NCBI GenBank assembly: GCA_002299975.1
Contig: DBOT01000104.1
Span: forward strand, 1 to 11,899
DNA from: Lactobacillaceae bacterium UBA639
GTDB taxonomy: Bacteria; Bacillota; Bacilli; Lactobacillales; Lactobacillaceae
Reading direction: 5' to 3'
DNA length: 11,899 nucleotides
Position numbers and translations under genes: made by a program. Positions 6,763 through 11,899 of the stretch are shown here, in pieces. A model generated the notes under the pieces. It was given only the letters and a program-made list of their open reading frames with translations, did not search any database and was not told where the DNA came from. Position 1 is the stretch's first letter; every line of letters starts with the position of its first letter.

Positions 6763-6791
6763 AAAAAAGCCGCCCAAAATGGACGGCTTTT
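6763..6791 (-). terminator. Rho-independent terminator of the MarR-ABC operon
   Basis: On the - strand AAAAGCCGTCC (6791-6781) pairs with GGGCGGCTTTT (6775-6765), including one G-U pair, around a five-base loop and runs into six T residues (6768-6763). It lies 11 bases after the end of the second ABC gene. Confidence 0.92.
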
Positions 6792-6801
6792 CTATTATAA
6801 G

Positions 6802-8640
6802 TTAAATTGTTTGGCCCATGAACTGGCTGTTGTACAGGTCAGCGTAGAAACCGTTGGCCTTCATCAACTGATCATGGTTCCCGGTCTCGATGATGTGACC
6901 ATGATTAACCACAATAATCTGCTCGGCATTTCGGATAGTCGATAGCCGGTGGGCAACCACGAAGCTTGTCCGTCCCTTCTGCAGAGCGTTCATAGCGTTC
7001 TGAATCAGTGCTTCAGTCCGAGTATCAACCGAGCTGGTGGCCTCATCGAGAATGAGAATCTCCGGATTAGCCAGGAATGCCCGGGCAATTGTCAGCAACT
7101 GCCGCTGCCCTTGGGAGATGTTGGAAGCCGACTCGTTCAGAACCGTCTGATAGCCATCCGGCAGCTCCCGAATGAAGCTGTCGGCATAGGCCATCTTGGC
7201 TGCCTGATAGACTTCCTCATCGCTCGCGTTTTCTCGACCAAAGCGGATGTTGTCCATGATCGTACCGGTGAATAACCAGGTATCCTGAAGGACCATTCCG
7301 ATATGCTGCCGCAGGTCATGCCGGGTCATTGATCGGGTATCATGGCCATCAAGATAGATGTGGCCACCCTGAATCTCATAAAAGCGTTCCAGCAGGTTGA
7401 TGATGGTGGTCTTCCCGGCCCCGGTTGGCCCGACAATCGCCACCATATGCCCAGCCGGTGCCTGCAGGTTGAAGTCTTCAATCAACGGTTCACTTGGCTG
7501 GTAACTAAATTGAACATGTTGAAACTCGATCTTCGGCACTGGCTTAGTGGTCAATGGATGGTCTGGTACCAGGTCTTCACTCATCTCTGATTCATCCAAG
7601 ACAGCAAAGATTCGTTCCGCCGATGCGACCGTCTGCTGAATAGTACTACTCAGGTTAGCGATCTGGGTAATCGGCTGTGAGAATTGGTTGGTGTATTGGA
7701 GGAAGGCCTGGACATTGCCTAACGTAATCTGGCCGTGAATAACCTGAATGGCCCCCACAACGGCCACCATTAGGTAACCAAGGTTCCGGATGAAGTTCAT
7801 CAATGGGAAGATCAGGATAGAGAAGAACTGGGCTTTCCAGGCTGCCCGGTAGTAATTATGGTTCTTTTCGGCAAACTGCCGTTCCTCATCTTCCTCCTTA
7901 TTGAAGGTCCGGACAATCGTGTGTCCGGCATAGGTTTCCTCAACCTGACCGTTAATCTTCCCCAGTTCTGCCTGCTGACGGCTGAAGAGCCGCTGGGCAG
8001 TTGGGGCCACGAAGGCCACCACCGCCAGGCTCAGCGGGATGGTGATCAAGGCCACCAGGGTTAATTTCCAACTAATCGTAATCATCAAGATTAGTACCCC
8101 GACGAAGGTGATCACACTGGTGATGATCTGGATGAAACTCTGCTGGAGGGTACCGGCAATGTTATCCATATCGTTGACCATCCGACTCATGATATCACCA
8201 TTGCTGTGAGTATCGTAGAAACTGACGGGGACCCGCCCCATCTTCTCTTCTAGGTCTTGCCGCAGGTTATAAACCACCCGCTGCGAGATCCGGGTCATAA
8301 TGATCTGCTGGGCAAAGCTAAAGAGTCCTGAGAAAACATACAGCAGGATGACCGTCACCCCGATGATCATGATCCGGTGAAAGTCAATCGGCAGGGTCGT
8401 CAGGTGGTGCCCGGCCTTAATCGCCGCATAGCCCTTCATCACCCCGTTATAAATGATCGTCGTTGCTTCCCCCAGAATCTTCGGGGCGATAATTGAAAGG
8501 ATGACCGAAACAATTGCCAGGAAGATTGAGAAAATTACGCCCGCCTTCCATGGCCGCAAATAATCGATCAGCCGCTTAGTAGTCGGCCAGAAGTGTTTAG
8601 CCTTCCTAGTCTTGGCTGGTGCGTTCCGCACGTTCCTCAT
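6802..8640 (-). CDS. ABC exporter half-transporter, canonical-site subunit (LmrD/EfrB-like)
   Basis: This 612-residue subunit has an N-terminal six-helix exporter domain (about 30-340) and a C-terminal nucleotide-binding domain. Walker A is GPTGAGKTT (404-412), the Q-loop Gln452, Walker B ILILDE with catalytic Glu533, and the switch His564, all intact. Its ABC signature reads ISQGQ (508-512) instead of LSGGQ, as in the subunit that contributes the weak signature to the degenerate site of heterodimeric exporters. An additional polar segment (about 65-90) separates TM1 and TM2. The gene overlaps the preceding ABC gene by 35 bp, so the two are translationally coupled and surely heterodimerise. 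LmrCD, BmrCD, EfrAB and SatAB export drugs; a drug substrate is likely but not shown here. The ATG has only a G-rich AGAAGGGGG directly before it. Confidence 0.93.
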   Translation of the reverse strand: MRNVRNAPAKTRKAKHFWPTTKRLIDYLRPWKAGVIFSIFLAIVSVILSIIAPKILGEATTIIYNGVMKGYAAIKAGHHLTTLPIDFHRIMIIGVTVILLYVFSGLFSFAQQIIMTRISQRVVYNLRQDLEEKMGRVPVSFYDTHSNGDIMSRMVNDMDNIAGTLQQSFIQIITSVITFVGVLILMITISWKLTLVALITIPLSLAVVAFVAPTAQRLFSRQQAELGKINGQVEETYAGHTIVRTFNKEEDEERQFAEKNHNYYRAAWKAQFFSILIFPLMNFIRNLGYLMVAVVGAIQVIHGQITLGNVQAFLQYTNQFSQPITQIANLSSTIQQTVASAERIFAVLDESEMSEDLVPDHPLTTKPVPKIEFQHVQFSYQPSEPLIEDFNLQAPAGHMVAIVGPTGAGKTTIINLLERFYEIQGGHIYLDGHDTRSMTRHDLRQHIGMVLQDTWLFTGTIMDNIRFGRENASDEEVYQAAKMAYADSFIRELPDGYQTVLNESASNISQGQRQLLTIARAFLANPEILILDEATSSVDTRTEALIQNAMNALQKGRTSFVVAHRLSTIRNAEQIIVVNHGHIIETGNHDQLMKANGFYADLYNSQFMGQTI

Positions 8641-10366
8641 CCCCCTTCTGAATCTGTGAGTTAACGATCTGCTGGTAGGTCTTGTTATGGGCCTTCAGCT
8701 CGGCATGGGTCCCCTGGCCGACAACCTTTCCATCATCCAAGACGATGATCAGGTCGGCATCGGCAACCGTAGAAACCCGCTGGGCTACGATCACCGTCAC
8801 GGCCTGCTGAACCTGCTTATCCTGACGCAGGGCCATCCGCAGCTCGGCATCCGTCTTGAAGTCCAGGGCCGAGAAGGAATCATCAAAGATGTAGATGGAG
8901 GCCGGCTTGATAATTGTCCGGGCAATTGCCAACCGCTGCCGTTGACCACCAGAGAAGTTGCTCCCGTTCTGTTCAACCACAGCGTCGAGGCCCCCGGCTT
9001 CCTTTACGAAATCAGCGGCCTGTGCAATCGCCAGAGCGCGCCACATTTGATCATCAGTGGCCTGTGGATTACCAAACTGCAGGTTGGACCGGATCGTTCC
9101 GGTGAAAAGGACCGCCTTCTGCTGGGTAATTGAAATCACCTGGTGAAGGTCATGTTGGCTGAGCTGCTCGATTGGTTGACCATCAACCTCAATCTTCCCA
9201 CTCTCAATATTGAAAAGCCGCGGAATGAGGTTAACCAGGGTGGATTTACCAGCCCCGGTTCCCCCGATGATTGCCAAAGTCTGGCCAGCCTTGACCTTAA
9301 AGTTAAGGTCCTGGAGGGCTAATTTTTCGGCACCATCATAACGAAAATTAACGTGGTCAAAGCTTAGTGACGCCGGATGAGCTGGGTCAATCTTGATTTG
9401 CTGATCTGCTGGCAAGTCGGCAACACTGATTGGCATATCCAGAACAGCGTTTACCCGGCTAGCTGAAGCCGAGGCCCGTGGGACAAACACGAAGACCATC
9501 GACAGCATCATGAAGCTGATCATGATCTGGGTAGCGTAGGTCATAAAGGCGATCAGATTCCCCACTTGCATCGTCATGTTGGCAATCAGATGACTACCTA
9601 ACAGAATGATGCCGACGTTCGTCAGACTGAGAATCAACGTCATCACTGGGAAGAGGAAGGAGACCAGGGTAAAGGCTTTAATTCCCGTCTGGGTATAATC
9701 TTCGTTTGCGGCTTTGAAACGATCCTGCTCACGCCGCTCCTGACGAAATGCCCGGATGACCCGGACCCCGGTCAATCCTTCACGGAAGACCAGGTTGATC
9801 TTATCTGTCTTCTTCTGAATGCTCTTAAACAGTGGAACCGCAAAGTACATCACAATCACCACAACCACCGCCAGGATCGGCAGACTGATCAGGAATACCC
9901 GTGTCAGCCGCGGCTCCCGAATGTAGGCCAGCACACAGGCTGCCACCAGCATGATTGGTGATTGGAGCATCATCCGTAATACCTGAACCATCACGTTTTG
10001 AATCTGCACGATATCGTTGGTTGACCGGGTGATCAGCGAAGAGTCCCCAAAGGCGTTGACCTCCTTGCTGGAGAAGCGCAGCACCTTGCTAAAAATCTGG
10101 CGCCGTAGTTTTTCTCCGACCTGCATAGACTGGGTGGCAGCAAAGTAGACATTGCCACCCGCAGCGATTAGACCGATGGCCGCTACTAGGAGCATTAGAC
10201 CACCCTCACGCCAGATGAAGTGCATGTTTTGCTGCATGATCCCCTTATCAACTAGGTCGGACGTAATCGTCGGCAGATAGAGGTCACAGGCAACCTGAAT
10301 CAACAGGAAAATTACTGCCAGGGTAGTTGCCCACCAAACCAAGTTCTTCTTGGCTATCTTAATCAC
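8606..10366 (-). CDS. ABC exporter half-transporter, degenerate-site subunit (LmrC/EfrA-like)
   Basis: This 586-residue partner subunit has a six-helix membrane domain (about 12-300) and a nucleotide-binding domain. Walker A is GGTGAGKST (368-376), the Q-loop Gln415 and the signature FSGGQ (471-475), which is canonical. Walker B reads IYIFDD, so the catalytic glutamate is Asp496, and the switch histidine is Gln529. These two changes make its own ATP site non-hydrolytic, exactly the pattern of the LmrC-type half of heterodimeric exporters. Its intact signature completes the active site of the other subunit. Start is GTG at 10366, sharing GTGA with the MarR stop, so its translation is coupled to the regulator. 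The last 12 codons overlap the next gene. Confidence 0.93.
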   Translation of the reverse strand: MIKIAKKNLVWWATTLAVIFLLIQVACDLYLPTITSDLVDKGIMQQNMHFIWREGGLMLLVAAIGLIAAGGNVYFAATQSMQVGEKLRRQIFSKVLRFSSKEVNAFGDSSLITRSTNDIVQIQNVMVQVLRMMLQSPIMLVAACVLAYIREPRLTRVFLISLPILAVVVVIVMYFAVPLFKSIQKKTDKINLVFREGLTGVRVIRAFRQERREQDRFKAANEDYTQTGIKAFTLVSFLFPVMTLILSLTNVGIILLGSHLIANMTMQVGNLIAFMTYATQIMISFMMLSMVFVFVPRASASASRVNAVLDMPISVADLPADQQIKIDPAHPASLSFDHVNFRYDGAEKLALQDLNFKVKAGQTLAIIGGTGAGKSTLVNLIPRLFNIESGKIEVDGQPIEQLSQHDLHQVISITQQKAVLFTGTIRSNLQFGNPQATDDQMWRALAIAQAADFVKEAGGLDAVVEQNGSNFSGGQRQRLAIARTIIKPASIYIFDDSFSALDFKTDAELRMALRQDKQVQQAVTVIVAQRVSTVADADLIIVLDDGKVVGQGTHAELKAHNKTYQQIVNSQIQKGDEERAERTSQD

Positions 10367-10830
10367 TTATCTTCATCCCTTTCCTCTTTCTTCAATATCT
10401 CACCATAGTATTTATGGAGTTGGGTTTGCATCTTGGCGACCACCCGGATAAACTGCTCCCGTTCCTGGGGAGTAACATCACTGAGTAGCCGGTCGGCGAA
10501 GGCAATTCGGTGCTTATCTAGCTGAACGTGAAAGCGGCATCCCTGCTCGGTTAGGTAAACCCTGATCATCCGGCGATCCCGTTCATCACGCCGCCGCACC
10601 ACGTATTGGTTACGTTCCAAGCGCTCCATAACCTCAGTTAATGACCCCGGTTTGATTTGTGCTAAACCGGCCAGTTCGCGCTGGGTGCATCCCTCGTGGC
10701 GAGCGATCAACTCAATGATCCGCCCTTGGCCCCGAAAGTTGGACGGCAAGGCAGAATAGTGAATGGTGTTATTAATATCCTTAACCAGACTCGCCAACCG
10801 CTTAAAGAATTCTTCATCGGTGACCACCAC
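10363..10830 (-). CDS. MarR-family transcriptional regulator of the ABC exporter operon
   Basis: A winged-helix MarR protein of 155 residues with the GTG start at 10830. The helix-turn-helix covers CTQRELAGLAQIKPGSLTEVMERLERN and the wing the RRRDERDRRMIRVYLTEQG stretch, both typical. A GTG at 10839 is in frame but overlaps the AGGAG ribosome binding site (10843-10839); the GTG at 10830 lies eight bases from it and is preferred. The gene is first in a three-gene operon, with a four-base overlap to the ABC pair, so it very probably represses its own operon and is released by a ligand, as with SatR upstream of satAB in Streptococcus suis. An imperfect palindrome over the predicted start point is the likely operator. 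The ligand is unknown. Confidence 0.92.
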   Translation of the reverse strand: MVVTDEEFFKRLASLVKDINNTIHYSALPSNFRGQGRIIELIARHEGCTQRELAGLAQIKPGSLTEVMERLERNQYVVRRRDERDRRMIRVYLTEQGCRFHVQLDKHRIAFADRLLSDVTPQEREQFIRVVAKMQTQLHKYYGEILKKEERDEDK

Positions 10831-10849
10831 GTTTATCACTCCTCACAAA

Positions 10850-10880
10850 ATAGTTAGGTACATAACGATTGATTATTCTA
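10850..10880 (-). promoter_or_regulatory. Putative promoter -10 and MarR operator
   Basis: TAGAAT (10880-10875, - strand) is the best -10; no strong -35 precedes it. Just downstream, an imperfect 20-bp palindrome (10850-10869, 16 of 20 symmetric positions, core GTTAGGTACATAAC) covers the predicted start point near 10868 and precedes the ribosome binding site. Size and place fit a MarR autorepressor site. Confidence 0.45.
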
Positions 10881-10905
10881 CTACACGCCACTAATAATTT
10901 AAACT

Positions 10906-10940
10906 AAAAAATACGGAATAAGAACTCCTTACTCCGTATT
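10906..10940 (-). terminator. Rho-independent terminator of the surface-protein gene
   Basis: On the - strand a 13-bp stem (10940-10928 with 10922-10910, AATACGGAGTAAG paired with CTTATTCCGTATT, one G-U pair) has a five-base loop and is followed by six T residues (10911-10906). It lies 16 bases after the stop codon. Confidence 0.92.
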
Positions 10941-10956
10941 CCCACATTACTCGTAT

Positions 10957-11778
10957 TTATTCTGGCTGATCAGAGATGGCACCGCCACCACTGTAAGTAG
11001 GCTGACTCGGGGTCGTGCTTGGACGAGCACCGCCACCGTTGCCACCGCCATAGGTTGGCCGCCGGTAGCTACTACCGCCGCCCCGATTGCTTCCTTGGTA
11101 ACTATTACCAGCGCTGGTGTTTGCACTACCACTACCGCCACCAGCATTACTGCTATTAGCAGTATTGTTATTACTACCATTACTGCTATTACTACTGCTG
11201 GAAGACTGACTTGAACTGCTAGAAGTGCTGCTCTCAGAGGAGCTTGATTCCGTATAATCTTCAACCTTAAGGTGCTTAACAACCTTCTTCTTGCCACGAG
11301 TAGCCACAATGTCATAGGTTCCCGGGGTATCAAAGGTCATCCGCTTGGTAACAACTGCATTCCCTGAGCTAGCCTTGAAGGTCTCAAAGACTACCCCACT
11401 TCGATGTCCTTTAACGACAACCTTTGTTTTGGGTGAAATCAAAAACTTAACCTTAGCAGTACCGTTCTCATCCAAACGGACCTTCTTCTTAAAGTTAACG
11501 GTGACTTCGACATCTTCAGTCGATTCACTGTTCTCTTTAACCGGTTCACTAACCTTAGTCGGTTCAGAGGAAGCTTCACGCCGGGAAGCAAAGGACTGGA
11601 CACCAATCCCAACCAAGCTTCCCACTAGGATTATTGCCATCAACCAGTTTAAGAATACCCGGCCGCCACTAACAAAGCGGTTTCCCCGTCTGATGTTCCG
11701 AACTTGCCGGATATATTGGATGATTAGAATAGCCGCGGCAATTACCGCTAAAATAATTAAGAGATTTTTGATTCGCAT
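10957..11778 (-). CDS. Two-TM surface protein with beta-rich domain and Ser/Asn/Gly-rich tail, function unknown
   Basis: I cannot assign a function to this 273-residue protein. Two membrane segments (about 5-22 and 43-62) flank an arginine-rich loop (24-40), so by the positive-inside rule both ends face outwards. Residues 88-173 are rich in alternating beta-strand pattern and include the FDTPGTYDIVAT stretch (149-160), like a small immunoglobulin-type domain. From 177 on the chain is low-complexity: a serine run (178-199), an Asn/Ser/Gly part, and a Gly/Tyr/Arg-rich end with PTYGGG (241-246) and PTYSGGG (260-266). There is no LPXTG sorting signal; the tail may span the cell wall. The ATG at 11778 has only a weak GGTG before it. 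The unit is monocistronic, with its own terminator. Confidence 0.8.
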   Translation of the reverse strand: MRIKNLLIILAVIAAAILIIQYIRQVRNIRRGNRFVSGGRVFLNWLMAIILVGSLVGIGVQSFASRREASSEPTKVSEPVKENSESTEDVEVTVNFKKKVRLDENGTAKVKFLISPKTKVVVKGHRSGVVFETFKASSGNAVVTKRMTFDTPGTYDIVATRGKKKVVKHLKVEDYTESSSSESSTSSSSSQSSSSSNSSNGSNNNTANSSNAGGGSGSANTSAGNSYQGSNRGGGSSYRRPTYGGGNGGGARPSTTPSQPTYSGGGAISDQPE

Positions 11779-11829
11779 AATAAAAACACCATAAACTTCA
11801 TTTCTTTATTTAAGACCAAATACAGAAAT

Positions 11830-11835
11830 ATTCTA
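11830..11835 (-). promoter_or_regulatory. Possible -10 element for the surface-protein gene
   Basis: TAGAAT on the - strand, 5 of 6 matches to TATAAT, lies about 50 bases before the ATG. No convincing -35 hexamer is found at 16-18 bp; the nearest is TTAAAG. The remaining sequence to the window end is A/T-rich and shows no gene. Confidence 0.3.
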
Positions 11836-11899
11836 ACATGAATTAAGATAACTTTAAGTATTTTTCAAAAAATTCTAGGTTCTATGATATTCGGTAAGG

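Noticed and set aside
10831..10839. GTG at 10839 as the MarR start
   Set aside because: It overlaps the AGGAG ribosome binding site itself; GTG at 10830 has an eight-base spacer.
11855..11880. T/A-rich symmetric stretch near the right edge as a terminator
   Set aside because: It is A/T only, with no GC in the stem, and the neighbouring gene is outside the window.

Overview
The window reads as a chromosomal segment of a heterofermentative lactic acid bacterium, most likely a Limosilactobacillus-type lactobacillus. The evidence is the mix of genes: MurT/GatD lipid II amidation, an arginine deiminase locus with ArgR and an arginine/ornithine antiporter, a LmrCD/EfrAB-type heterodimeric ABC exporter, strong AGGAGG-type ribosome binding sites and moderate GC content. 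The species cannot be fixed from sequence alone. No mobile element, CRISPR array, tRNA or rRNA is visible, and every major gene looks intact except murT, which is cut by the left edge.

Layout. Positions 1-2055 (+ strand) hold a three-gene operon: murT (5' end outside the window), gatD (1-bp overlap) and a 99-residue membrane protein of unknown function behind a very strong Shine-Dalgarno sequence. It ends in a long hairpin terminator. Everything from 2115 rightwards is on the - strand and converges on it. Reading in the direction of transcription (right to left), these are: a two-TM surface protein with a Ser/Asn/Gly-rich tail (11778-10957); a MarR-type regulator followed by two overlapping ABC exporter half-transporters (10830-6802); a beta-lactamase-fold serine hydrolase (6690-5677); arcA (5455-4223); and argR followed by arcD (4096-2188). 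Terminators separate most of these units.

How the genes work together. MurT and GatD form the enzyme that amidates D-glutamate in lipid II. ArcA, ArcD and ArgR make an arginine catabolism module: ArcD imports arginine in exchange for ornithine, ArcA deiminates it to citrulline and ammonia, and ArgR is the arginine-dependent regulator. The partners arcB and arcC are not in this window. The MarR regulator probably controls its own operon, whose two ABC subunits show the residue asymmetry of heterodimeric exporters: one degenerate and one canonical ATP site.

The richest non-coding DNA is the 221-bp region upstream of arcA. It contains a consensus-like promoter, a perfect match to the CcpA cre consensus over its -35 region, a 10+10-bp perfect dyad centred near -39, a further 12-bp perfect palindrome, and four TGCA-centred motifs spaced by about whole helical turns. 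A second compact arrangement lies between arcA and argR, where the likely argR promoter is embedded in the arcA terminator hairpin. I found no convincing wholly new system; the most useful leads are this arcA control region, an Asp-to-Asn change in the ArgR arginine-binding motif, and two unassigned membrane or surface proteins. There is no gene-free stretch over 300 bases.
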